Positions 45,070 through 56,062 of a stretch of 64,000 bases of DNA are shown piece by piece; position 1 is the first letter of the stretch; the number at the start of each line of letters is the position of its first letter. Origin of the DNA: Telopea speciosissima (taxonomy: Eukaryota > Streptophyta > Magnoliopsida > Proteales > Proteaceae). The notes below the pieces were generated by a model, which searched no databases, was not told the DNA's origin, and saw only the letters and a program-made list of their open reading frames with translations. The position numbers and the translations under genes are program-made. The stretch is from the NCBI RefSeq assembly GCF_018873765.1, contig NC_057925.1, positions 47,771,010 to 47,835,009 of the forward strand. The letters are read 5' to 3'.

Positions 45070-45739
45070 TGTTAAGGAACAGTGACATGAATTCAGATGT
45101 AATTCATTTTGATATATTCCAAAACACCCTCCTGATACCTTTTCTCGCACTCTCCTGTCCTGTGGCGAACGGGATCTCATTCACCGTGGTTGGAGGGAAA
45201 CTCAGTCCTTCTTTCTAATCCATTGCCTCCTCATTTTATTTCCAAATTTCATGTTAAAACTTTAAATTTTTTATGTGGAGGGTGTTCCTTGATCGGTTAC
45301 ATATAAATCAAAATTGCCTGCTTGGTTGATATATTTTGTATCTTCAGTAATCAAGAAAGAAAAACCTTGTGGCATTTATTTTAGGGAATTTGAAGTTTTT
45401 AAATGATGACTCACTTTGAGAGCATGCTCATCCATATTATCACCATTTTACAGAATGTAGCCAAGTGGATTTCTAATCTCCACTTGTCTCCCTTCTTCTT
45501 TCACTCCTCTGACTGTGATTCTAATTGTCCCATTCTTTCTACTGAAACCTTAGTCATCCTCGATATACCTTCCATGAATTCTTTTTTTTTGGGGTAGAAA
45601 GTAGAAACCTTCCATGAATTGCTTAAGCTACAAGGATTCAGTAGAGGTGTGGACGAGTTCCGACCAAGCAACCGATCAATTGCTTCAGCTCATACCAAAG
45701 GAGAAGGATGTGATGTGCCCGTGGGAGTGCTTTACATTT
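45070..45739. other. intergenic, no gene seen
   Basis: Ordinary sequence; no supported frame or repeat boundary. Confidence 0.35.
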
Positions 45740-46095
45740 GGGTAAATTACACGTCACCCTCTGGTTTTCAAACGAAACTCAGATCACCCCCTGATTTAGA
45801 CCCTAATATGACAAATTAGTCCCTATCGTTAGTTTTATGTTGTTAAGTGATGATGTCAACCAGTTAAATAAATTTACATCTCTAAACTACCCTTGACCAA
45901 TGTTGAAGATGGAAGAAATGTAGTATTGTAAATTTAATTCTAATATTTTAGTACAAAGGTAAAATAGTTCTTTCACACCAATAATTAACAGCAGACTAAC
46001 ACCATTACTATAGAGGGGGTGATTTGAGTTTTTAAAAAAATCAAGGGGTGATCTGAGTTTCGTTTAAAAATCACGGGATGACATGTAATTTATCC
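45740..46095. mobile_element. MITE with long inverted ends (family copy 2, inverted)
   Basis: It begins GGGTAAATTACACGTCACCC and ends GGATGACATGTAATTTATCC. Its interior is the reverse complement of the interior of 6815-7199 (for example AATTAGTCCCTATCGTTAG here against CTAACGGTAGGGACTAATT there). Confidence 0.75.
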
Positions 46096-46222
46096 TAAAT
46101 TTTAACCTGATGTTTAATTGGGCTTGTACTAAAAAAGCAGAATTTTCTTTAAGAACAAACCCCCTCCCCACTCCCCCAGGCGCCAGGCCCAGCGCCCCCA
46201 AAAAGGGAGAAAGAGAGGGTGT

Positions 46223-46392
46223 GAGATACAGCCATAAATCCTCTCCAATCACTTGAAAGCATTGGTGAAACAAAGGGGCAGTGGTGGGTGTGGGTGTGGG
46301 TGGGGGTGGGGTATGGGATCCGCTGGACCCTTGCAGCTTGTTTTGATTCCCTAGTACTTTCAAGTGACTGGAGAGGAATCGTGCCTTATCCC
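46223..46392. repeat. foldback repeat with GTGGGT microsatellite core
   Basis: TCCTCTCCAATCACTTGAAAG at 46239-46259 pairs with CTTTCAAGTGACTGGAGAGGA (about 46358-46378), and the pairing extends outward through GATACAGCC/GTGCCTTATC. The interior holds a GTGGGT/GGTGGG run (46283-46310). Confidence 0.6.
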
Positions 46393-46699
46393 AATTTATA
46401 CATATAACTAACACTGCAAAATACAACCTTAGATTCCGAGTAGTCGAAGTTTATATACAAACTCAGAGGAGAGGAGTTGTCTCAACTATATTAAGTGATT
46501 GAGCCAATTTGCACCATTGGTTGTGATCAATCCCCTAGATCCTCTATTCTTTGACTGCCATTTTGCACAACCCATTTGATTTGGTTCCCACTTGATTCTC
46601 TCTTCAATTCCTTGAAGATTCGTGCAATGGGTACAGTTCTTTTTAAAGCCATTTGATTGGATAATTCTCTCTCAAGATACTTTTCTTGAGTTTACCATC

Positions 46700-47157
46700 C
46701 TTCAGTTTATTTGAAAGGCTATTGGAGAAGGATAGGGAAGTCAAAGACTTACCTGTGACAATCATGGCAATGTTCTTATTTGTAGAACTGAACTTTTCCC
46801 TAAGGTGTATTCTAAAAGGGCTGAAGCATGTGTTTAATGAGGATGTTATCTAGGCTTCTGAAATGAGACATACTGTCGTGATTTCAAGGGTTATGCAAGA
46901 GTGCAAATGCTTTTTATGCAAGAGATCCTCAGCCATGGCACATTGGCCACCTCTTCGAAGCTTGCAAGCTCCAGTTTACTTCTTTTCTGCAGGCTCAGGT
47001 GAGCTATCCTCCGCAGATCTGTAATGGTGCTGCTCATGGGTTAGCTTGGTTTGCTACTACTGCTACACTTTCTCAAGTTGGTTGGGGACTTCTCATCCCA
47101 AATAAACTTTGGGCCTTGATCCTTCTTTTGACTGAATTGGTGAACATAGGAGGATGA
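46700..47157 (+). pseudogene. RNase H-like (RVT_3) C-terminal remnant
   Basis: An open stretch encodes DPQPWHIGHLFEACKLQF, then QVSYPPQICNGAAHGLAWFA, ending in TGA at about 47155. The N-G-A-A-H-x-L-A-x-x-A signature with an upstream W-x-I/L pattern is typical of the end of plant RVT_3 RNase H domains. Upstream, KRAEACV near 46818-46838 resembles the acidic motif but is followed by stops. It is the same domain type as at 6524-8205, though I cannot say the two come from one gene. Confidence 0.5.
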
Positions 47158-48489
47158 CATTACAGTTTAACTAAGTTTTCTACAAGCCTAAACCCGGCAA
47201 ACCAGTGCATATCCAAACCCACATTGGGTATCAGTTGTAGTAGAAGTATCATCTTTATGCATTCCTATACCATCTTCCACCAAGAACACCTTCATGAGCT
47301 AACAATACCTGCCGAGGGAGGAGGGGTTCTGCTTTAGCTTCTCACAAGCTGTACTGCAAATGAACCAATCAAAAAGTACATTCTAACATAGTATGCTTAT
47401 AAGAAATCTAACTTCTTTGTGCCTTAAAATGGAACTTCTTTCCCATGGAAAGGAGAATAAACCTAGTTTCAACTATTAATGACTCAATTTATCACCTCAG
47501 CATGTCTGGTAGGTTGCAACCAATCAACTATAGAAACGATGAAGGAAAACCAAGGCTCTAATTCCTAAAGGATGTAGGAACTATCAAGACAATTGTTAAT
47601 TCTAAGACTAGGTATCAGGCACAACTACACCACTGTGTGGCTCTTAAGGTTCAATTTATGAGTAATCTCTGGTATCCAAACTTCCAAGCAATCCTTTTAT
47701 AAGGAAATTCTAGATCTATTCCCTTTCAGAAAAGAGAAAATTAACTCTGGTTCAATATACCAACCAACAACATAGGACTGCAACAATAACACTGCCACCT
47801 GGCTATCCCCCCACCCCCTTTCTCAATCACATGTATACAAGATTAATGGTATCAACCATACAAAATAAGAATCAAGAATATCAAAGAATCCCCAATTCTC
47901 CCTGAATATAGCAGAACAGATCCCTTTTGAAGTACTTGATAACAGCTCAGTTTTTCTGATAATGCACAGGGATCAAATTCATGAATTCCAACTGAAAGTC
48001 TGAAAAATTATAGCCATGAGGTGATATTCCAGATTTTGAATTTCAGAGTTGGTTGCTGTGTACATCAAGAAAAAATTGTGAATGCAATGTAAGGCTAAAA
48101 AAAAGAGGAATGTATGCTTTCATACACTCATACATAATTAGAGTCAATTCTCTGCCACATTCCCATGGCTTTTCTGCACTTTTTCACGGTTTAATGATCA
48201 CAAAGAGGATTGTGATTTCGGGGGTCAAAGTTTTCCTAGTAATGGTATAGGAGAGTCAACAAAAGCTTGATGAAACAAAACAACACAAGCTTGGTGAAAG
48301 CAAAAGCACCTTAAGAGTGAAAGCTTGGTGAAACCAAATGGACTAACTCCATACCACTCGCTGATTCGAATTATCCATTGTCAACAGTAACTTCTGCAGA
48401 CCATGGAGAAAAGGAATGCATGTCAAAGTCCAGAGTCCAGACACAGAGGAGCTTCTGGGGTTCAAATATCCTGAAGAAGTTATCCTTCT
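46911..48489. repeat. local duplication, copy A
   Basis: Two blocks (46911-47075 and 47911-48489) match 51763-52860 in the same order and orientation. The 835 bases between them (47076-47910) are absent from copy B. It contains the RNase H-like remnant in a more intact state than copy B. Confidence 0.85.
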
Positions 48490-48940
48490 AATTCCATTTT
48501 GTCTCCTTCTTCCATATATTTCAAAACAACCATTCAGTTTCCTTTAATCAGGATGAATGAATAGCAAAAGCACCTTAGAGTGAAAAAGGATAAACATAGA
48601 ATAAAGGAAAAAACAAATAAATTGAGGGCTCCATTAAAGGTAACAAAAACATTGAGAACATATAGATGTAGTTCAGTATTATATCTCAGTACATGATAAC
48701 TGTACGCTTGTCAAAGATCAATGAAAGCACACAGAAGTTATTAGACAGTCCAATAGAACGGAGGATCTGCGCAGAGGTTAATGGCAAATAGCACGAAATC
48801 AACCTCAACAACACAGCCAACATGGGAGAACAATTTGATTATGGATAAATCCAAATGTCACACACAGGAAATGAAACCCAAAAATGTTCATTGTTTCTTT
48901 CGTTCTTCTAAAATCAAATTAAGGATCCTAAAAATTATTC

Positions 48941-49349
48941 CTATTTCTTGTACCGGGCTACCTCATCGTCGTTAGGGAAAAAACCCATGAGCCTCCCGGC
49001 AGAGTTCTGGTACGCGTACATAAAGCCGCCCATAAGACCGATCAGACCTCCAGTGACCATGGAAGGGCCTCTAATGTTGGGCTTGATTCCTGCAAAAACA
49101 ATTGCCATTGGAGAAACTGTAAGAAACCTGAAATCCCGGAATCTATACAAAGACAATTCACAGAAAAAGAAAGAAGGACAGAGGGAGAGTACAACCAGAT
49201 AGGTATCCAACAGTGACGGAGACTCCGGTGATGGTAACAAAGCGAAGGTAATCAAGAGTGTTGAAATTGGCTACTGTCTTCGTGAACGGAGGGTTTCGAT
49301 CGATCACTGGATACTGGGGTTTCTCCGAAGCTGTGATATCTGTGTTCAT
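48941..49349 (-). CDS. mitochondrial complex I accessory subunit (plant ESSS/P2-like), 100 residues
   Basis: Exon 1 is 49349-49196 and exon 2 is 49089-48941. The intron (49090-49195) uses GT-AG and splits a glycine codon. The protein starts MNTDITASEKPQYPVIDRNP and has two hydrophobic segments (about 36-52 and 63-80, the latter VTGGLIGLMGGFMYAY). It ends in a soluble tail, GFFPNDDEVARYKK. The sequence matches my recollection of the short, highly conserved plant proteins annotated as the ESSS or P2 subunit of NADH:ubiquinone oxidoreductase. The expected place is the inner mitochondrial membrane arm of complex I. There is no classical presequence, which is usual for such small membrane subunits. 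The name rests on recall of the family. Confidence 0.85.
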
Positions 49350-49540
49350 CTTCGTTCGCTATGATTTCCTTGCCGGATTTCGATTTTGATGGGGTCACCA
49401 CCTGGTGCCTAGGGTTTCCGTGATCACTGAGCTACTCGAAAATTTTCACCCAAGCCAGTTCTGGACTGAGAACAGAGAGGAACGGTAGCTGAGGTCCTTC
49501 ATAGTAACTTCCACTTCCTAGTTGACACTTGCACCTAACG

Positions 49541-49960
49541 GTGACCCGTGATACCGTGTCTATTGGTTTGGTTTTGGTTCAGTTTCGATTGATCAGAATA
49601 TAATACGTATACTCGGAATCAAACCGCTGATGAATTTTTATCCTGTCCTGTTTCCTGCCTGAATAGGACCGTCCAGTCCCCTCATAGGGAGTGTGAAATG
49701 ACGACTTAAACTCCCTCGGGCAATGTGTTTGGGTATAGGGTTGGGTCATCATTTCACACCCCCTATGAAGGGACTGGATGATCCTGTTCGGGCAGGGAAC
49801 AGGAGACGATAACGATTCGCATTGTTCACTTTTATTCGATTCCTATAATAGTGACCCGTGATACTATATTAATTGGTTCGGTTTTTTTTTTTGGGTTCAA
49901 TTTCAGTTGCTCAGAATACAATACTTATAATCGAATTCGAACCGCATTTGTTCAATTTTT
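49541..49960. repeat. direct repeat pair interrupted by a foldback element
   Basis: GTGACCCGTGATAC begins two related stretches of about 100 bp (49541-49637 and 49852-49960), each continuing through ATTGGTT, CAGTTTC/CAATTTC and GAATA-AATAC phrases. A foldback element (49638-49812) sits between them. Confidence 0.6.
49638..49812. mobile_element. foldback MITE, 175 bp
   Basis: TTATCCTGTCCTGTTTCCTG at the left pairs with GGGAACAGGAGACGATAA at the right. The arms run inward for about 65 bp through GTCCAGTCCC and CATAGGGAGTGTGAAATGA. The core again shows GTGAAATG/CATTTCAC. No exact target duplication seen. Confidence 0.65.
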
Positions 49961-50394
49961 ATTCGATTTCTATTCTGTTTTTCTCTTCTGTTTCATTCTA
50001 TGCGTAGTTCATACATAGTCTTCAAAATTCTGTTTAAGAAGAAATAACTTGCTGAAATAAATAAATTGACAAGAAAATTACAAGATTATGTAGATCAGTA
50101 GATACAGTTTCTCAATGTCAAATCTAGTATCTTTCAATCATTTTTGCGCTACCCAATAAAGAAATTCACAATATATAATTGCACAAAAAGCAACAAAGAT
50201 GCGTGATTGTTTGAACCGTAAACCGAAATCTTCGGTTTAAATTGAATAAGAAAATTTTGTTTTGATTTTGGCTTTTAAAAGTTAAATTTCATTTGGTTCA
50301 ATTCGGTTTTAGATTGAAAGCCATATATTTGAATTGAACCAAATCGACTATTTAAAATCGAATCGAAACAAATTAGGTTTTTGATTTACATTGA

Positions 50395-50965
50395 GCCCAA
50401 TAGGGCCTGGGTTGGGCTTTGCCCACGTGCTGAGCCGAGACTAAGATTTCGAGACCTTGGGTAGGGTCAAGCCGGGCTTGGCTGAGGCCTTATTCTAAGC
50501 CTCGCTCAGCTTGGCCCAACCCTATATCTATAAATATAAATAGAGAAGAGGTTGGGCACACCGTTGGTGTACCATAAGCTAGCGCACATTGTGTCCCTCT
50601 TGTATGATACCCAATCTTGCACCCCCTTGGTGCTGCCCGTTTGTTTACACCACATGGGTGGTGTGCTTAAATGTAAGGTTACAACTTTTTTTTCACCAAC
50701 TTTCATTACAACAATATTTTTCTATGATATATATAAACAAATATAAATATATAATGGGGATATATACATAAAGGGTTGCTAGAGTCAACCAATGCCAACT
50801 CGGCCCGATATAGCCCAATCAGGTTCAATCAAGGTCTGGTTGGGTTGGGCTAAGCCCGACAGGGCTAGGTCTGGGTTGAGATATCCCAGCCCAACCTTAA
50901 GTTGAACGGGGGCTAGGCCTAGGCTAAGTTAAGGAGATCTAGGCCCAGCCCACCATGGTTGCACC
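50395..50965. repeat. GGGCTGGGCC-rich MITE-like region with an inner insertion
   Basis: GGGCCTGGGTTGGGC-type phrases occur at 50410-50520 and 50825-50960, around an AT-rich core. The stretch 50548-50720 looks like a separate insertion ending AAGGTTACAACTTTTTTTTC. The outer right end ATGGTTGCACCACT resembles the TTGCACCCC end of the element at 17968-18521. Boundaries are uncertain. Confidence 0.4.
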
Positions 50966-50995
50966 ACTAATAGCTACGATGAGGGCTTAGCCCAC

Positions 50996-51235
50996 GGTTT
51001 TAAGTATCGTTTTTGGTTTGGTATCAGTAATTACGGTAATAGAACCGATACGGTGTATTAGACGATTCTTCCCTCAAATATACAAATACCATACCTTTTG
51101 AACTAAGGGTATTTTTGGGAATTCATACACATGCCAGTGACTCGTATTGGGTCTAGATCTATATCAAATTGATATCGGTACCAATGTCGATTCAAACTCA
51201 TATGTATTGGCTGATACCAAACGATACCTAGAACC
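50996..51235. mobile_element. MITE with GGTTTTAAGTATCG ends
   Basis: GGTTTTAAGTATCGTTTTTG at the left and CCAAACGATACCTAGAACC at the right form imperfect inverted ends of a family common in plant genomes; GGTATCAG and CTGATACC also pair. About 240 bp, non-coding. Confidence 0.65.
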
Positions 51236-51245
51236 ATATCTGAGT

Positions 51246-51450
51246 AGGGTGCCAACGGGCCGGGCTTGTTAAAATCCCAGTCCAACCCAACCATAGGGAT
51301 CTTAAGGTCAGCCCAAGCCCAGCCCAACCCTGGCAGGGCCTAACAAACCCTCTACCCCTCAACACAGCCTGACCCTGCTAGGGTTTTCCTTAGCACGGAC
51401 CGGCTCGGCTCAATTTACCCGGAACCCGGGTTGACCCTGATTGACCCTGA
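51246..51450. repeat. GGGCCGGGCTTG-rich repeat fragment
   Basis: Reiterated CCCAACCC, CAGCCCAAGCC and ACCCTGA phrases without a matched pair of ends. Probably a fragment of the same class as 17968-18521. Confidence 0.35.
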
Positions 51451-51762
51451 TTTGTAGAGAGATGGGAGAGGTACAATCGTGAAGAAACAATTACCCGCAA
51501 TTGAATAAGATGCTCACCACACAAAATGCTTGCCCTTGGACTCAAATAAGGCTCAGAGAAATTTTCTTCCTGGTTAAATCGAATCAAGTTGTTGTTTTTG
51601 GCAGCGCTTTCTAGAGGCTGCTTCGCTACTTATTGACCATTTTATTCTTATAACATGAGGAATCTCTGTGTACTACAACCAAACACCACCATTACATATC
51701 TTCTTCTATGTTAACATTATTATTTTTTCACATTTTGGGTAGATAAGGTTATTTTTTTATGC

Positions 51763-52860
51763 AAGAGATCCTCAGCCATGGCACATTAGCTGTCTTTTTG
51801 AAGCTTGCAAGCTCCAATTTACTTCTTTTCTGCAGGCTCATGTGAGCTATCCTCCACAGATCTGTAATGCAGTAATGGTGCTGCTCATGGGTTAAGCTTG
51901 GTTTGCTGCTACTGCTACACTTTCTCAGCAGAACGGATCTCTTTTGAAGTACTTCATAACAGCTTAGTCTTTCTGATGGTGCCAGGGATCAAATTCATGA
52001 ATTCTAACTGAATGTCTGAAAAATTATAGCCATGAGGTGATATTACAAAATTTCAGAGTTGCAGTATACATCAAGAGAAATTTGTGAAGGCAATGTAAAG
52101 CTAAAAACAAGGAATATATGCTTTCATACACTCAAAACATAATTAGAGTCAATTCTCTGCCACCTCACACTCTGAGAGAATCATTTGGATGGTATGGTCA
52201 TATTCAAAAAAGGCCTAGGGATGCCCCAGTAAGAAGGAGTGATATGATTCCGATTGAAAGAGTTGACCATGTAAGGAGAAATTGTGAGGAGGGACATGCA
52301 TAGTTTAGATCTTGTTACAAGTATGACCTCGGATAGAGCCTATTGGAGGGCAAGGATCCATGTGACAGACCCCATTTAGCTGAGTTTGTCCTAACTTGCT
52401 GGGCTGTCTCTTTCCTCTTACTTCCATCTTTTTTGTTTCATCTCATTCCCCATCCCTCTTTTCCCATCTCTTCACTCCCCTTTTTTGTTTAATCACTACT
52501 TGATTTTGTTTGGATCCATGTGACTGACCCCATTAAGTTGGGATAAGGCTGAGTTTGTTGTTGTTGTTGTTTCTGTGCCACATTCCCATGGCTTCTCTGA
52601 ACTTTTTCACGGTTTAATGATCACAAAGAGGATTCAGGTTTAGGGGGTCAAAGTTTTCCCAGTAATGGTATAGGAGAGTTGACACAAGCTTGATGAAACA
52701 AGACAACAAATGGGTTAACTCCATACCAGTTGCTTATTCGAAGTATCCATTGTCAACAGCAACTTCTGCAGACCTTGGAGAAAGGGAATGCATGTCAAAA
52801 TCCAGAGTCCAGTCATAGAGGAGCTTCTGGGTTTAAATATTCTGAAGAAGTTAACCTTTT
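51763..52860. repeat. local duplication, copy B (with LINE insertion)
   Basis: It matches 46911-47075 and 47911-48489. The two blocks are joined directly at 51927/51928 (TTTCTCA then GCAGAAC), so 835 bases of copy A are missing here or were gained there. A short extra segment near 51869-51876 shifts the RNase H-like frame. A LINE fragment (52164-52570) interrupts the second block. Confidence 0.85.
52164..52570 (+). mobile_element. 5'-truncated LINE (L1-type) 3' end, 11-bp TSD
   Basis: The first 130 bases encode GWYGHIQKRPRDAPVRRSD, the end of a plant L1-type reverse transcriptase, where F-G-H-(V/I)-Q-R-R-P is diagnostic. After the stop, the 3' end closes with GAGTTTGTTGTTGTTGTTG, the TTG repeat typical of this group. 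Flanking copies TTCTCTGCCAC (52153-52163) and TTCTGTGCCAC (52571-52581) are a target duplication with one mismatch. The empty site is preserved in copy A at about 48150. Confidence 0.85.
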
Positions 52861-53421
52861 AAATGAGATACAGATCACCATCCAAACAGCTTTTTAGCTT
52901 CACTTTATAATTTGAATGAGCATAGGTGAAAAATGCTCTCACATGATATATGTAAAATAGTGGCATTTTTCTATTTCCAATGCACTTTTGAGATATGTCA
53001 TTACTCCTCAGGAGTTTCTAGATTAACTAGTCATGACAGTTTGCTCTAAATGTGTAGAAGTAGGATTAAGACTCTTCTTAGAAGAGGAGGGGGTTGGAAA
53101 TCAAATATATATATGAAGTTATTAATATCAGAATGAAACTTCAGAAATTGAAGAATTCAATGCTGAATTACAGATCTTTCACTCAGAAGATGAAACCCAT
53201 ACAAAACAAGGTATTCTAGAGAATAGAGAACCTTTCAGAGGTGTTTGTTCAGGATTTTGGTAACAATTCTCCAACTGTTCATGAAGAAATTGCATGAAAG
53301 AACATCATTTCTTTCTGTTGATTGCAGCTGAAGCCCAGAAGTTCTATAGAGATAAGCAAGTACCATCAACTGTCTGAAGAAGAATTAGATCTAGATGAGA
53401 AACGGTTTCCGCTTCTTGATT
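52861..53421. other. intergenic, no gene seen
   Basis: AT-rich flank between the local duplication and the LTR element. No supported frame. Confidence 0.4.
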
Positions 53422-53426
53422 ATTAC

Positions 53427-54612
53427 TGTTTGCACCCCAATTTCACAAATTGGGATTCAGTTATACGTGCCATAAGGCCGTGTATTGTACGCTGCCATTA
53501 GAGAGTTACCATTTTAAATTTGATTTAACAAAGTGGAGAGGTGGGACCCGCCATGACTATAGATGGTTGGAGATTACAAACCCCACAAGGCCACATGGCA
53601 CAGGAGATAAGCACTTTGGAGTGAAAGTGGCCCCAATACAAGGAAGCAGGTGGAAGTGTCGGTTATGGGAGTTACCAAGTGAGTATCTTTAATATAAGAC
53701 AAAGCCAAGCAAAAAGAAGAGACATCACCCAACGGATCAACAAAACATTCTAGTTTTTATCTTTATTTTATCTTTTCCTTTTTATCTTTCAGGATGTAAT
53801 CTTTCATCCTTCTCTGTAATTTTTGCTAGAGTTGGGTTCCAGCCCCCAATGCCTCATTGACTTGTGTTTCAAGGGGCATTCATGTATGTCTTGCTTAGAG
53901 AATAACTCCAACACCCATGCCTTTTGGCTCGTGTTTCAGAAGACAACCATCATCATCGAGTTGCGAACTTCATCAGTCCGTGGCTGGCAGAATTGTGGAA
54001 GCTTCGTCAAGACCCTTTTTGAGAGATGCTTAGAGAACGACTCCAACAATCTTGTCTTTTGGCCCATGTTTCAGAAGGCGACCTTTAACATCAAGTTGCA
54101 AGCTCCATCAATCCATGGTTGTCAGAGTTGTGAAGCTTCATCAAATTCGTTTTTGTGAGATTATGCGATTTGGTCGTGGAACAATTGTACTGTAAACGGG
54201 CCGTTTCATCTTAGAACAGGCCGTTAAAGTAGTTGTACTGTAAACGTCAAGTTGTAAATCTCATCAATGTCGGATCTCGCAAGTTGTAATGACTCCAATC
54301 GGATATTGACTGCAAGTAAGCAATTTGATCTTTAATCTTCTTCCTTTGCTTTGTCCATCGCGATTTGCTTTTACCCAAAAGACCTTAGAGCTACTCAGGC
54401 ACGGAAGGATCCCCTTCTCATCCTGGTTAGAAGTCAGATCAGGCCGTTTTGTCCCAGTCAGAAGGTAGAACGGACCGTTTCGTCTTGGTTAGAAGCCCAG
54501 ACAGGCAGTTTCTAGTTCTGTTTGGGCCTACGTCAAAGGCTCTGGCATGCCCGCGCAACCTCGACCATGGGCGTTGTGCCCCTGTGTGTAGGTGTTGGAC
54601 ATTCCACCAACA
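53427..54612 (+). repeat. 5' LTR of the non-autonomous element
   Basis: 1186 bp. Near its 3' end it carries a few AGAACAGGCCGTTT-like units (from about 54430). Confidence 0.9.
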
Positions 54613-55259
54613 CATTTTGGCACGCCCGGTGGGACTCCAGAAAGCAAAATCGTGATGGTTCGAGGAAGAAAAAATGCCGATAAAGGGAATCCTTTCCCAA
54701 ATCAGGCAGTGAGAATGTGCTCAACCAGGTGCAATTCTCGCTATCAATGAGCACTGAGAGGCTATAGCCCATCGGCAAGGGGCATTGTTTACGTCCAACA
54801 GAATTTGGGTGGTTCGAGGAGGAAGGTACGCCACCAAGCAAGGGGCAAGTCTTTCTATTGATGCTGTGATAATCCATCGTGCCTGCGATTAAGGCCGAGA
54901 TAATCCATTGGCATCGGGTGACCTGTCGTGCTTCACCTACCTTCCTAAATCGAAGTTGATTCTCACATTCCTGATGTAAGCAGCAATGATTTCTCTTTTT
55001 AAAATTTTATTTCGCCAATGATGCCATCGGAGAGTCAAAATAAAGTCGGACCGAAGTTTCCATTGGGTGTGAAATCAAGAGCCAGAGGACCTTCACCTTT
55101 TCATGGCACCAAGCCACGGAGTCATGGTCCTTCATTTTCAGTTCTAGCAGCGTAAAATGTGTGGCATATCGATCAACTCGGTATTTAGTTTGACAAAAAA
55201 AAAGAGGGCGGCAGAAATTTGCCGCATAGCCACTTTTTCTACAAAAGAGTAGGCTGTTA

Positions 55260-55300
<41 letters not shown>

Positions 55301-56062
55301 TGGGAGATCTGAGGTATACTCAGAGCAAGAGGCCACTTTACTCGGCTCAATAGAGTACGAGACATGGGTAGTTGAAGGTAAATTTGGTTCTCTCTCTCTC
55401 TTCCATCATTAGAAAGAGAGTAAGGGACACGTGTCCTCCATCAGATTCTCTCTCATCTCCCCATTATCTCTCCCTCTCCCCTCTCACATGCCTTCCACGA
55501 TTTTCATTTATCTCGTCTAAAATTTCTCATTTGTCTCTCATCTCCCCATTATCATTCTCTAATTCCCTCCACATGCTACCCACTTACTCCTTAACCCCCA
55601 CCACTATCTCCATTTTTTCTTAACCCACCATTACATCCCACTTCCTCAATTTCACTTCCATCTTGTATACTCTCATAACTAGATGCCAATTTGTTTGGCG
55701 AAGAAGATTCCTTAGCGATGAAGAAATTAGAGTCATTTCTTCATGGCTCAAATCTTTCGGTTGAAAGGTAGCAGCCGCATAATTTATTTTCTGTTCCAGT
55801 GGATTGGTGCTGGCAGCCACATGATTTCTTGAGGAAATTACCCCTGTTGTTGGATGTGTTCGAGGGGCAAATCCTACGACTTAGTGACGATGTGCCGATG
55901 AAGGAACCCATTCTTAAATCAGGCAAACTAGGGGTAGCAATACCCATTCCTGACAGTGGCATTGTATTTCGATCAAGAGGCCAAACTGGAGACCGATAAA
56001 AATATATCCACAATCCCATTCAAACTCGTGTGGCCTCGTTCAAATGGGATTGTGAGGGTCAT
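54613..56062 (+). other. internal region of the non-autonomous LTR element
   Basis: It opens with a short frame at 54654 (MVRGRKNADKGNPFPNQA) that stops after about 35 codons and may be a relic of a gag start. Then come non-coding sequence, a 32-A run at 55261-55292 and a CT-rich stretch (55390-55610). None of the other frames resembles a TE protein. Confidence 0.6.
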
